64,000 nucleotides of DNA from Aureibaculum luteum. GTDB lineage: Bacteria > Bacteroidota > Bacteroidia > Flavobacteriales > Flavobacteriaceae. The position numbers and the translations under genes were made by a program. Below, one piece after another: positions 1 through 8,374 of the stretch (position 1 is its first letter; each line of letters starts with the position of its first letter). The DNA lies in assembly GCF_003449015.1 (NCBI RefSeq), contig NZ_QRGD01000005.1:186001-250000 (forward strand), in the 5' to 3' direction. Under the pieces are notes generated by a model that made no database searches, was not told where the DNA came from, and worked only from the letters and a program-made list of their open reading frames with translations.

Positions 1-203
1 ATGATTTAGATAAAAATGGCATAGGTGACATTCCTTATCGTCCTGTAAAGTTATTCTCTTACATTGTAAACAAGACTCCAGAAACCATTATTTTATTGCG
101 AAGTTTATTTGTAGATATTATCAATTTTTCAGAAAAAGTATCTCCAGTGTTCACACCTGATGAATTGGTAGACAGTTCACCATTAATGACCCCCATTAAA
201 TGA
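1..203 (+). CDS. nosD: NosD, copper-binding periplasmic protein for nitrous oxide reductase maturation (C-terminal end only)
   Basis: The window opens inside a reading frame that is open from base 3 to a TGA at 201-203. The 66 visible residues include DLDKNGIGDIPYRP, followed by a stretch rich in hydrophobic residues and ending in SSPLMTPIK. This matches the C-terminal end typical of NosD, a right-handed beta-helix periplasmic protein that works with the NosFY transporter in supplying the copper centre of nitrous oxide reductase. The stop codon overlaps the start of nosF in an ATGA arrangement, which supports a nosDFY operon. The rest of nosD and any nosZ lie outside the window. The family call rests on this tail plus the two genes that follow. 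Confidence 0.85.
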   Translation, partial: DLDKNGIGDIPYRPVKLFSYIVNKTPETIILLRSLFVDIINFSEKVSPVFTPDELVDSSPLMTPIK

Positions 204-919
204 TAGAAATAAAAAATTTATATAAAAAATTCGGAAAGGTTGAAGTCTTAAAAGGGCTAGATCTAACCATTAACCCCAATACTTCTGAAGGTGGCATTTT
301 TGCAGTTTTAGGTCCTAACGGCTCCGGTAAAACGACATTAATTAAAAGTATTTTAGGTATGGTTATTCCCAATAATGGGGAAATAGAAATTCAAGGAAAA
401 AGTGTCTTAAAAAAACATCAATATAGAAATAACATCAATTATTTACCACAAATTGCCAATTTTCCAAGTAATTTAAGCGTAAACGAATTGATTAAAATGG
501 TTAAAAACCTAAGACCTAAACCTGCAGCTGATCAAGAATTTATTGATTTGTTTCGTTTAGAACCTTTTCTAGACAAAAAATTAGGCAATTTATCAGGGGG
601 TACGAAGCAAAAAGTAAACATCCTATTGACTTTTATGTTTGATAGTGAACTTATTATCTTGGATGAGCCCACAACTGGTTTAGATCCAATTTCTTTACTC
701 AATCTTAAAAAAATAATAGTAGCTGAAAAAGAAAAGGGTAAAATGATATTAATTACTTCGCACATTATGAGTTTTGTGGAAGAAATGGCTGATGAAATTG
801 TGTTTCTATTAGATGGTAAAATCTATTTTAAAGGAACATTAGCTGCCATAAAAGAGCAGACCAAACAAACCGATTTAGAACATGCTATTGCAGCAATTTT
901 AACAAAAGAAAATGTTTAA
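200..919 (+). CDS. nosF: NosF, ABC transporter ATPase for nitrous oxide reductase maturation
   Basis: This is a 239-residue ABC ATPase. A Walker A motif GPNGSGKTT lies near residues 38-46, the signature LSGGTKQK near 132-139, and the Walker B with D-loop LIILDEPTTGLDP follows. The switch histidine is seen in ITSHIM. It starts on the ATG that overlaps the nosD stop by one base step and ends by overlapping nosY by 8 bp, so the three genes are translationally coupled. By family knowledge NosF powers NosY in moving a sulfur- or copper-related species needed by NosD for NosZ assembly. The ATPase alone could be any ABC family, and it is the flanking NosD tail and NosY that fix the assignment. Confidence 0.93.
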   Translation: MIEIKNLYKKFGKVEVLKGLDLTINPNTSEGGIFAVLGPNGSGKTTLIKSILGMVIPNNGEIEIQGKSVLKKHQYRNNINYLPQIANFPSNLSVNELIKMVKNLRPKPAADQEFIDLFRLEPFLDKKLGNLSGGTKQKVNILLTFMFDSELIILDEPTTGLDPISLLNLKKIIVAEKEKGKMILITSHIMSFVEEMADEIVFLLDGKIYFKGTLAAIKEQTKQTDLEHAIAAILTKENV

Positions 920-1694
920 AATATTAAAATATAGTTTTTACGATTTAATGCGTAGCAGTTGGAGTTACGTATATTTTTTATTCTATTTAGGCTTAGGTTC
1001 TGTATTACTATTTTTAAATAATGACGTGTCAAAAGCGGTTATTACTTTAATGAATATTATTGTGGTACTAACACCGTTAATAGGAACCATTTTTGGTGTT
1101 ATGTATTATTATAACTCCCGCGAGTTTACAGAGTTATTATTAGCCCAACCCTTAAAAAGATCAACCATTTTTATTGGTCAATATTTAGGAGTGGCTATTT
1201 CACTCTCTTTAAGTTTAGTGATTGGTTTGGGTATACCATTTTTAGCATATGGACTGCTACAATCATCAGAAATTTTTAATTTTTTATCGCTAATAATCGT
1301 TGGGGCATTTTTGACTTTTATTTTTGTGGCCTTGGCATTTAACATTGCTCTTTCTAACGAAAATAAAATAAAAGGTTTTGGTTATGCCATTTTAATGTGG
1401 CTGTTTTTAGCTGTAATTTATGATGGGTTATTTTTGATTTCTCTAGTGATGCTTCAAGAATATCCATTAGATAAATTCTCTTTAATAGCAACCATGTTTA
1501 ACCCTATAGATTTATCGAGAATTTTAATACTTTTAAAATTAGACATCTCCGCCCTACTCGGCTATACAGGTGCTGTTTTTCAAAAATTCTTCGGTACAAA
1601 CTTCGGTATGGTAATTTCTTTTAGTGTACTTTCGCTTTGGGTTGTTTTTCCTATCTTAAGAATATTGTTTAAATCAAAAAGGAAAGATTTTTAA
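912..1694 (+). CDS. nosY: NosY, ABC transporter permease for nitrous oxide reductase maturation
   Basis: This 260-residue membrane protein has about six hydrophobic spans and belongs to the ABC-2 permease type. The first cytoplasmic loop contains YYYNSREFTELLLAQPLKRS, a stretch characteristic of NosY, where the transporter contacts its ATPase. It overlaps nosF by 8 bp and is the last gene of the visible nosDFY operon. nirK starts 46 bp downstream with no clear terminator between, so transcription may continue into the nitrite reductase gene. The protein sits in the inner membrane and forms the channel part of the NosFY complex. Confidence 0.92.
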   Translation: MFKILKYSFYDLMRSSWSYVYFLFYLGLGSVLLFLNNDVSKAVITLMNIIVVLTPLIGTIFGVMYYYNSREFTELLLAQPLKRSTIFIGQYLGVAISLSLSLVIGLGIPFLAYGLLQSSEIFNFLSLIIVGAFLTFIFVALAFNIALSNENKIKGFGYAILMWLFLAVIYDGLFLISLVMLQEYPLDKFSLIATMFNPIDLSRILILLKLDISALLGYTGAVFQKFFGTNFGMVISFSVLSLWVVFPILRILFKSKRKDF

Positions 1695-1740
1695 ACAACA
1701 CCCAAAATTAAAAACCATATTACTCAAAATCAACTAAACC

Positions 1741-3195
1741 ATGTCCAATTTTTTAAAATTAGTGCTACTTATTATTTCATTCTTCTTTATAAATTGTAAA
1801 AATGGTAAATCAGAAAAAGAAAACTTTGCTCAAAACAATACACGAGATATTGTAATCTCAGGTACAATGGATGCCGAATTGACTTCGCCACCGTTTGTCC
1901 CTGCTCCAGTGGGTAACAGAACAGCTAAGAAATTAATAGTAAATTTAGAAATAATTGAGAAAGAAGGTGTTTTATCTTCTGGGGTTAGCTATATGTATTG
2001 GACATTTGGTGGCACGGTACCTGGTAGTTTTATAAGAGCAAGGATTGGAGATGAAATACACTTTACACTTTCAAACCATCCCGATAATAAACTACCTCAC
2101 AACATTGATCTTCATGCCGTTAATGGTCCTGGAGGTGGTGCTGAATCTTCTTTTGTGGCACCCGGTTATGAAAAATTATTTTCTTTTAAAGCTCTAAATC
2201 CTGGCTTGTTTGTTTACCATTGTGCCACAGCTCCTGTTGGAATGCATATTGCAAACGGAATGTATGGTTTAATATTAATTGAACCGGAAGGTGGTTTACC
2301 AAAAGTAGATAAGGAATATTATATTATGCAAGGTGAATTTTATACTCCTGGTGAAATTGGTGATCGTGGTTTACAACCCTTTGACATGAAAAGAGCGATA
2401 AAAGAAGATCCGAATTATGTAGTTTTTAATGGATCAACTGATGCCTTATTAGGTGATAAAGCTATTACCGCAAAGTCAGGAGAAACTGTTCGGCTATTTG
2501 TCGGTAATGGAGGACCAAATTTAACATCATCATTCCATGTAATAGGTGAAATTTTTGATAATGTAAATATAGAAGGTGGCAGTACTATGAATCACAACGT
2601 ACAAACGACTTCAATTCCTTCTGGTGGTGCTGCCATTGTAGAATTTAAAGTTGATGTTCCTGGAAATCTTGTTATTGTTGACCATGCCATATTCAGGGCT
2701 TTTAATAAAGGAGCATTGGGAATTTTAAAAGTGGGTGGCGAAGAAGATAAACGAATTTATTCAGGGGTACGGCAAGAAGGTATTTACCATCCAGAAGGAG
2801 GAACTATACAAGAAATTCCGATTTCTAAAAGTGAGATCATCGAAACAGTTGTTAAAAAGACATTGGCGGAAAAAATAGAACATGGTAAAATAATATACAA
2901 CAGTACATGTTTAGCTTGTCACCAAGGGGAAGGTCAAGGGATTAAAGGTGTTTTTCCACCCTTAGCTAAATCAGATTATTTAAATGCTAATGTTAGTAGA
3001 GCTATTGATATAGTACTTCATGGTAAGAGTGGTGAAATAAAAGTAAATGGAGAGAAATATAACAATATAATGCCTAAACAAACCTTAACCGATAATGAAG
3101 TTATGGACGTACTTAATTATGTATATAATTCTTGGGGCAACAACAAAACAGAAATTACTTCAGAAATGGTAGCTAAAGTTAAAGCTTCAATGTAG
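1741..3195 (+). CDS. nirK: Copper-containing nitrite reductase (NO-forming) with C-terminal cytochrome c domain
   Basis: This 484-residue lipoprotein reduces nitrite to nitric oxide. A short hydrophobic leader ends at Cys19, a likely lipidation site. Two cupredoxin domains follow. Type 1 copper ligands are seen as His120, Cys161, His169 and Met174. Type 2 ligands are His125, His160 and His315, and the catalytic pair is Asp123 and His266. After about residue 375 there is a fused heme c domain with CLACH at 390-394 and a probable axial Met444. Heme c-tethered NirK is a known variant in which the extra domain can hand electrons to the copper core. It lies between nosY and a NirV-like gene, which places it in a denitrification cluster. 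No norB is visible in the window. Confidence 0.95.
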   Translation: MSNFLKLVLLIISFFFINCKNGKSEKENFAQNNTRDIVISGTMDAELTSPPFVPAPVGNRTAKKLIVNLEIIEKEGVLSSGVSYMYWTFGGTVPGSFIRARIGDEIHFTLSNHPDNKLPHNIDLHAVNGPGGGAESSFVAPGYEKLFSFKALNPGLFVYHCATAPVGMHIANGMYGLILIEPEGGLPKVDKEYYIMQGEFYTPGEIGDRGLQPFDMKRAIKEDPNYVVFNGSTDALLGDKAITAKSGETVRLFVGNGGPNLTSSFHVIGEIFDNVNIEGGSTMNHNVQTTSIPSGGAAIVEFKVDVPGNLVIVDHAIFRAFNKGALGILKVGGEEDKRIYSGVRQEGIYHPEGGTIQEIPISKSEIIETVVKKTLAEKIEHGKIIYNSTCLACHQGEGQGIKGVFPPLAKSDYLNANVSRAIDIVLHGKSGEIKVNGEKYNNIMPKQTLTDNEVMDVLNYVYNSWGNNKTEITSEMVAKVKASM

Positions 3196-3233
3196 TTTGA
3201 TAGTTTTTTTTAAAAAATAATAGCATAAATAAA

Positions 3234-3980
3234 GTGGGTAAAATTTTCTTCATATTTTCATTGTTAATGTTCTATTTAAGCAATGCTCAAAGCCAAATGG
3301 AAACAATAAAAAAGGGTTCATTTATCCCTCTTTATGGAGCCGTCGAAGCCGTGAAAATTAATACTTTTGAGATGGATGTTTATCCCGTAACCAATGCTGA
3401 TTATTTAGAATTTGTAAAAAAATATCCAAAATGGCAAAAATCAGTAGTTATCAAATTGTTTGCTGATAAGAATTATCTTAACGAATGGGTTTCTGATACC
3501 ATTTATAATGTTTCTTTTAAGCCCAACTCACCCGTGACCAATATTTCCTGGTATGCTGCAAAAGCGTATTGTGAATGTCAAAATAAACGTTTACCTACTA
3601 TAGATGAATGGGAATATGTCGCCATGGCCAATGAATCACAAATTGATGCTCGGAAAGTTAAAAGCTATAATGATTATATTTTAAGTTGGTACGAAAAACC
3701 TAAAACCAATGTGAACGAAATTGGAAGTACTTATAAAAATTATTGGGGAATTTATGATTTGCATGGCTTGGTTTGGGAATGGACAGCTGATTTTAATTCA
3801 ATAATGCTTGGTGGAGAGTCACGTGGCGACGGTGGTCAAGATTCCAATTTATTCTGTGGTAGTGCTTCTATTGGTGCAAGTGATTTAATGAATTATGCTG
3901 CTTTTATGCGATATGCTATGCGGAATAGTTTAAAAGCGAATAATACTTCGAAAAATTTGGGGTTTAGATGCGTAAAGTAG
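3234..3980 (+). CDS. nirV: SUMF1/formylglycine-generating-enzyme-fold protein, NirV-like
   Basis: The 248-residue protein begins on GTG at 3234, chosen because the leader GKIFFIFSLLMFYLSNAQ is a good signal peptide and would be lost at the next ATG. The mature part is a single SUMF1-type domain: EMDVYPVTNADYLEFV near the start, SPVTNISWYAAKAYCECQNKRLPTIDEWEY in the middle in overlapping motifs, then GLVWEWTADF and a final NLGFRCVK. Proteins of this fold called NirV often lie beside nirK in denitrifiers, but their function is not settled. Here it follows nirK by 38 bp on the same strand and is probably cotranscribed. The catalytic cysteine pair of true formylglycine-generating enzymes is not obvious, so an enzymatic role is not claimed. 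Confidence 0.8.
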   Translation: MGKIFFIFSLLMFYLSNAQSQMETIKKGSFIPLYGAVEAVKINTFEMDVYPVTNADYLEFVKKYPKWQKSVVIKLFADKNYLNEWVSDTIYNVSFKPNSPVTNISWYAAKAYCECQNKRLPTIDEWEYVAMANESQIDARKVKSYNDYILSWYEKPKTNVNEIGSTYKNYWGIYDLHGLVWEWTADFNSIMLGGESRGDGGQDSNLFCGSASIGASDLMNYAAFMRYAMRNSLKANNTSKNLGFRCVK

Positions 3981-4082
3981 TTAACAGTCTACTGAAGGAT
4001 AAAAAACGGATACTCATATTCAAACACAAAAAGTGAAATTATCATTTTTAATTACATCAATAGAATTCAAATTAACGAATAC

Positions 4083-4793
4083 ATGATTAAAAGTAAATTT
4101 TTTATTATCATTATATCCTTTTTATTATTATCTGCTTGTCATAATAAAAAAGAACAAGCCACTACCCTAGCCTCTTACGAATGTCCTATGCATTGCGAAG
4201 GTGACCAAACATACGAAGAACCAGGCAGCTGTCCTGTTTGTAAGATGGATTTAGTACTAGTTACTGATGATAAACCAATACTCGAAACTTCAAATGAAAT
4301 TTCTGAAACTTCCATTTTTAACTTAACTTCGGATTGGAAAACACAGAATAACAAATCAATCAAATTAAAAGAACTGCAAGGTAAAACTTTAGTTATGGTA
4401 ATGATTTATACGTCATGCCAAGCAGCTTGTCCTAGATTGGTTGCAGATATGCGTAATATTGAAAAGCAAATTCCAGTTGATCGACTAGATAATATAGCTT
4501 TTGTGTTTGTAAGTATTGATCCAGAAACAGATACTCCTCAAAAATTGAAAGCCTTTGCAAAAGAGAACAGGATGGACGATAACAGTCATATCTTTTTACA
4601 GGGTTCTTTGGCTGACGTTAGGGAATTTTCAAATGTATTATCGGTAAAATACAAGCAAATTTCTCCACTCGATTTTTCACATTCTAATATCATTAGTGTA
4701 TTTGATAAAAATGGAGAATTGGTAAAACAACAAGAAGGCTTAGGTGTTGATAATAAAGCAATTGTTTCTGAAATTATTCAAACTTCAAAATAG
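4083..4793 (+). CDS. SCO1/SenC-family copper chaperone lipoprotein with N-terminal heavy-metal-binding domain
   Basis: This 236-residue lipoprotein has a lipobox ending at Cys19. Residues 32-56 form a small heavy-metal-binding domain with Cys34, Met36, His37, Cys38, Cys50, Cys53 and Met55. From about residue 75 it is a thioredoxin-fold SCO domain with the copper ligands Cys112 and Cys116 (SCQAAC) and His200 (DFSHSN). SCO proteins deliver copper or reduce copper-site thiols in cytochrome oxidases and sometimes in nitrous oxide reductase. The position directly after nirK-nirV, and the copper enzymes NosZ, NirK and cbb3 encoded nearby, suggest service to one of these. The exact client cannot be read from sequence. 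An imperfect palindrome upstream (around 4033-4052) has the wrong spacing for the Fnr-type operators seen elsewhere. Confidence 0.88.
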   Translation: MIKSKFFIIIISFLLLSACHNKKEQATTLASYECPMHCEGDQTYEEPGSCPVCKMDLVLVTDDKPILETSNEISETSIFNLTSDWKTQNNKSIKLKELQGKTLVMVMIYTSCQAACPRLVADMRNIEKQIPVDRLDNIAFVFVSIDPETDTPQKLKAFAKENRMDDNSHIFLQGSLADVREFSNVLSVKYKQISPLDFSHSNIISVFDKNGELVKQQEGLGVDNKAIVSEIIQTSK

Positions 4794-4886
4794 ACAATTA
4801 CGAATATTATTAAACTGTCTTTTATTTTGGTTACATCACAAATAACCCTTCCCTATACCTTTTAAAAAAATCTTTATACTCGTATA

Positions 4887-4936
4887 TAAAATATGATTAA
4901 AGTCATATTTTATTAAATTCTCACAGTTTACTTTTA
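4887..4936 (+). promoter_or_regulatory. Crp/Fnr-type operator and promoter upstream of the hemerythrin/PAS gene
   Basis: Bases 4887-4896 (TAAAATATGA) and 4903-4912 (TCATATTTTA) are a perfect 10-bp inverted repeat separated by 6 nt, giving the TGA-N6-TCA dyad read by Fnr-type regulators. A -7-like box TACTTTTA follows at 4929-4936, 29.5 nt from the dyad centre. This spacing recurs at three other sites in the window and fits an activator placed at about -41.5. It leaves a leader of about 330 nt before the gene at 5271. Confidence 0.75.
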
Positions 4937-4940
4937 CCAA

Positions 4941-5270
4941 AATTCATAAAAAGATAATAATATCTTTTTATACTCTAACTTAATATGTCAACTATATTAT
5001 AATTATCAAAAAATAATTAATAATTAGTTATTTAAGTAAAGTACAAGGTTGAAGTAACTAAGGAGTCCAATGATTATGAAGAATACGATGCAAAACATAA
5101 CAGTATTGATGAAAATCAGGCTTTACAAGTCCAAAATAGTAGAAATATAAATTCTTAGTCTCTTGACATGGAAGTACAATCAAAATTATTATTAGATTTT
5201 GCAAAGCTGTTGCATAGAAAAATCCTTAGTTAAGTTATAAAATAAAACACCAATATTAATTAAAGAAAAT
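4941..5270 (+). other. Long leader or decayed coding region between the Fnr-type promoter and the hemerythrin gene
   Basis: No convincing gene is visible here. A frame open from 5036 to a TAG near 5156-5158 encodes a plausible polar peptide ending VQNSRNINS but has no start codon. A 21-codon frame begins at ATG 5168. A 26-codon frame begins at ATG 5071. These could be remains of a lost first gene of the operon or simply leader RNA. The area is very AT-rich and lacks strong hairpins. Confidence 0.4.
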
Positions 5271-6248
5271 ATGAATTCATTTTTACCAATTGTAGAAAAC
5301 TTGCCTATAGGGCATCCTGTGAAAGTTTATTATGAAGAAAGTAATTTAATTGAGAAGATTTTATCTGAATTAGTTGAAGCAGATCCGTCAGAAGATTTTC
5401 AAAAATATTTTAACATCTTTAATCAATTAACCACCATCGAAAAACGATTTTCAAGAAAAGAAAATCAATTATTCCCATATCTTGAAAAATATGACTGGAA
5501 AGGACCAAGTCAGGGAATGTGGTCTTTTCATGATACTTTACGCTCTCAAATAAGATTGCTTAATGACTATAATGCAAATAAAAATATAGAAAAGATAACG
5601 ATCAATATTCCTTATTTAATAGATGGTATAAAACGTTTATTAGCCATTGAGGACGCTAAATTATTTCCAAATGCAATGGAACTCCTTACCGATGAAGATT
5701 GGAAAGAGTTTTTTGAAGGTGATGAAGAAATTGGTTGGATGTTGACTCAAAAACCTTTGCCCTATCCTCCAATTGTAGAAGAAAAATACGTGCATCCAAG
5801 CGATGATTTCACACAACGTGAATTGTCTTTTTCATTGGAAAACACTTCACATTATGACGAGGGCTATATGACCCCTGAGCAAGTAAACCTACTTTTGCGG
5901 TTTTTACCTGTTGACATTACCTATGTCGATGAAAATGACAAGGTCATATTTTATAATAGGGGTGATAAAAGAGTTTTCCCACGCAGTAAAGGTATAATTG
6001 GACGTGAAGTCCGATTTTGTCATCCACCTAAAAGTGTTGATATGGTATTGAGAATTGTGGATGAATTTAGAAATGGCACCAAAAATGAAGCAGAATTTTG
6101 GACAAACTTCAAAGATAGGCTAATCCACATAAGATATTTTGCAATTAGGGATAATGATAAAAACTATAAAGGAGTTATTGAAATGTCTCAAGATGTTACT
6201 GATATACAAAAGTTAGAAGGACAGAAGCGTTTATTAGATTGGGATTAA
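5271..6248 (+). CDS. Hemerythrin-like/PAS domain protein of the DUF438-associated family
   Basis: The 325-residue protein has an N-terminal helical hemerythrin-like part (about residues 10-150) with spaced His and Glu residues (GHPVKVYYEE, IEKRFSRKENQLFPYLEK, FHDTLRSQI, AIEDAKLFPNAMELLTDEDW). It then has a PAS domain from about residue 195 (MTPEQVNLLLRFLPVDITYV) ending EMSQDVTDIQKLEG. Related proteins usually carry an additional N-terminal DUF438 domain, which is absent here. The family is thought to sense or bind O2 or NO through the di-iron site, but that role is not shown by the sequence. A perfect TGA-N6-TCA operator lies upstream, so expression under low oxygen by an Fnr-like protein is likely. 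No histidine kinase or cyclase output domain is present. Confidence 0.8.
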   Translation: MNSFLPIVENLPIGHPVKVYYEESNLIEKILSELVEADPSEDFQKYFNIFNQLTTIEKRFSRKENQLFPYLEKYDWKGPSQGMWSFHDTLRSQIRLLNDYNANKNIEKITINIPYLIDGIKRLLAIEDAKLFPNAMELLTDEDWKEFFEGDEEIGWMLTQKPLPYPPIVEEKYVHPSDDFTQRELSFSLENTSHYDEGYMTPEQVNLLLRFLPVDITYVDENDKVIFYNRGDKRVFPRSKGIIGREVRFCHPPKSVDMVLRIVDEFRNGTKNEAEFWTNFKDRLIHIRYFAIRDNDKNYKGVIEMSQDVTDIQKLEGQKRLLDWD

Positions 6249-6420
6249 GATTCCACAATGAGCAGTGATCAATTTAAATGATAATTAGCTTAGTGTAATG
6301 GCTTGTTTGAACTATCAAATTATTATTGGTGATTTTAATATTATCGAATAAAAAGATGCTAATAATCAGATTTTTAGTGCTACTAAATACTAATATTTTA
6401 ATTGCCAAATGTTTCTTAAA

Positions 6421-6475
6421 TAAGTAAAAACATGATGATTATCATGTTTTTACTTATTTGTTAATTCTACTTTTG
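6421..6475 (+). promoter_or_regulatory. Crp/Fnr-type operator with 15-bp perfect palindrome and -7 box
   Basis: Bases 6421-6435 and 6442-6456 form a perfect 15-bp inverted repeat around a 6-nt spacer; the inner halves read ACATGA and TCATGT. A -7 box TACTTTTG lies at 6468-6475, starting 29.5 nt from the dyad centre at 6438.5. The predicted transcript start near 6480 gives a leader of about 30 nt before the ATG at 6512. The palindrome is the longest of the four in the window. Because the match extends beyond the Fnr core it could also act as a small RNA hairpin, but it lies upstream of the predicted start. Confidence 0.85.
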
Positions 6476-6511
6476 ACTTTGCTAGGTTTATACAAATTTT
6501 AATCATAAAAC

Positions 6512-8320
6512 ATGACAAAAGCACATTCTTTTCATATACCTGTTATGGGTATCGGTTACACTATAGACACTCCTTATAAAGTTGCTCATTTAGGCATCGA
6601 TTCCGTTATTTCTTTAGTGGATGACATTTTACTTGAAAAACTCAGGAAAATGTATAGTGAAAAACTCGAAATTCCATATACTGCAATTACTGATAAAATT
6701 AATGATTTCAGAGCCAAACGAATTACGTCTTATTTAAATATGATGAATAATTTGGTCGATAAAAAATTTGAAGAATTAAAGAATTCAGCCGCTGATGTAA
6801 AAGATTATTTTAATCGGTTACCAGATAGCTCATCCATAAAAAAAGAGTTTAAAAAAATTACAGCGAATCATTTTAACTTGGATGATATAAGAACATGGAT
6901 TGACACTACGATTACCAAAGGTAGTATAGATGTTAATATCATGACCAAGGTTGACAAAGACAATTATATTGGTGACGAAAAATTACCTATTGAATTTAAT
7001 GATGCTCATGCTGCCTTAAGAGGTTTTGCCGAAAGCGATTTAAATGCCTCTGTAATTCTTTCTGCTGGTATGAACCCTAGACTTTATGCTTATCTTGAAA
7101 ACTTTGACGCATTTTATCCAAATGAAAAAGGTGAAGTTGACAAAAAGGTTGTTTTAAAAGTTAGCGATTATCGTTCTGCATTAATTCAGGGTAAATTTTT
7201 AGCAAAAAAAGGAATTTGGGTTTCAGAATATCGCGTTGAGTCCGGCTTAAATTGTGGTGGACATGCATTTGCAACTGATGGTAATTTATTAGGCCCAATA
7301 TTGGCAGAATTTAGAGACCATAAACAAGAAATTACGCAAACAGTTCATGAACTCTTAATAAAAACGTTAGCGGATAAAAACAAAACCGTCCCAAAAGAAC
7401 CTTTAGCTTTAAAAATAACAGCACAAGGTGGTGTTGGCACCTCTGAAGAGCATGACTTTTTATTAGATCATTACAAAGTTGATTCTGTAGGATGGGGTAC
7501 GCCATTTTTACTAGTTCCAGAAGCTACAACCGTTGATATTGATACCTTAGAAAAATTAGAAGACGCAAAAGAAAAAGATTTATACTTAAGTAATATCTCT
7601 CCTTTAGGAGTTCCTTTTAATAACCTGAGAGGAAATACAAAAGATGAACAAAAGTTTAAAAATATCGCAAAAAATAGACCTGGAAGTGCATGCCCAAAAA
7701 AATACGTAGCCTTAAACTATGAGTTTGATGAAAAAGGCCTGTGTACAGCTTCCAGACAATATCAGCATTTAAAACTGAAGAGCTTAGAAGAGCAGAATTT
7801 ATCAGAAATTGAACATGAAAAAGAATATACTAAAATTATAGAAAAATCTTGTGTTTGTGTTGGGTTAGGAACCTCTTCTTTATTGAGCCATGGTGTAGAA
7901 ACTAAAAAAGAAGGCACTGGTGTTTCTATTTGTCCTGGTCCTAATTTGGCGTATTTCTCTGATAAAATGAGTCTAAAAAACATAACTGACCATATTTATG
8001 GAAGAGCAAACATGATTTCTAGATCTGATAGACCTAATATGTTTATTAAAGAACTGAATATATATATTGAATATCTTAAAAACAAATTAGAAGAAACGGC
8101 AACTTCTATGGATGCCAAACAAGAAAAGTATTTTAAGAAATTTAGTAATAACCTAAATGAAGGAATTACCTATTATCACAATTTATTTAATTCAGTTACC
8201 GCAAATTTTAGAGATGCAAAGGTTTCTATTTTCAATGAACTTGAAACGAGTAAACGTAACTTGAAACAAATTGTAACTGATATAGACCAAATAAAAGAAA
8301 GTATGCTGGAAAAAGCATAA
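6512..8320 (+). CDS. Conserved-looking 602-residue cytosolic protein of unknown function, under Fnr-type control
   Basis: I do not recognise a characterised family. There is no signal peptide or membrane span. The first part (MTKAHSFHIPVMGIGYTIDT) reads like the opening strand of a TIM-barrel-like enzyme. Cysteines sit in glycine-rich turns: GLNCGGHAFA (Cys248), GSACPKKY (Cys394), Cys411, KSCVCVGLGTSSL (Cys447, Cys449) and VSICPGPNLAYF (Cys474), a pattern that could bind a metal or Fe-S cluster. AQGGVGTSEEHDFL near 304-317 resembles a nucleotide or flavin loop. The last 90 residues are charged helix. It is not an anaerobic ribonucleotide reductase, since the C-terminal glycyl radical motif is missing. 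The 15-bp Fnr-type palindrome upstream suggests induction at low oxygen. A strong terminator follows, so it is monocistronic. Confidence 0.75.
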   Translation: MTKAHSFHIPVMGIGYTIDTPYKVAHLGIDSVISLVDDILLEKLRKMYSEKLEIPYTAITDKINDFRAKRITSYLNMMNNLVDKKFEELKNSAADVKDYFNRLPDSSSIKKEFKKITANHFNLDDIRTWIDTTITKGSIDVNIMTKVDKDNYIGDEKLPIEFNDAHAALRGFAESDLNASVILSAGMNPRLYAYLENFDAFYPNEKGEVDKKVVLKVSDYRSALIQGKFLAKKGIWVSEYRVESGLNCGGHAFATDGNLLGPILAEFRDHKQEITQTVHELLIKTLADKNKTVPKEPLALKITAQGGVGTSEEHDFLLDHYKVDSVGWGTPFLLVPEATTVDIDTLEKLEDAKEKDLYLSNISPLGVPFNNLRGNTKDEQKFKNIAKNRPGSACPKKYVALNYEFDEKGLCTASRQYQHLKLKSLEEQNLSEIEHEKEYTKIIEKSCVCVGLGTSSLLSHGVETKKEGTGVSICPGPNLAYFSDKMSLKNITDHIYGRANMISRSDRPNMFIKELNIYIEYLKNKLEETATSMDAKQEKYFKKFSNNLNEGITYYHNLFNSVTANFRDAKVSIFNELETSKRNLKQIVTDIDQIKESMLEKA

Positions 8321-8336
8321 TTATAATAAAAATATC

Positions 8337-8374
8337 AATCCCCTTTTGTATACTGTACAGTAGGGGATTTTTTT
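8337..8374. terminator. Bidirectional intrinsic terminator between the 602-residue gene and nadB
   Basis: AATCCCCT at 8337-8344 and AGGGGATT at 8362-8369 form a perfect 8-bp stem with a 17-nt loop. T tracts follow on the + strand (8368-8374). It lies between two convergent genes and overlaps the last bases of nadB by two positions. Confidence 0.8.

Noticed and set aside
4033-4052. Imperfect palindrome AAAAGTGA-AATTA-TCATTTTT upstream of the SCO gene as an Fnr-type site
   Set aside because: The spacer is five, not six, bases, so the half-sites are out of phase with TGA-N6-TCA, and no -7 box lies at the expected distance.
6512-8320. Anaerobic ribonucleotide reductase (nrdD) as identity of the Fnr-controlled 602-residue protein
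   Set aside because: The C-terminal glycyl radical motif and the zinc cysteine set are absent, and the C-terminus is a charged helix.
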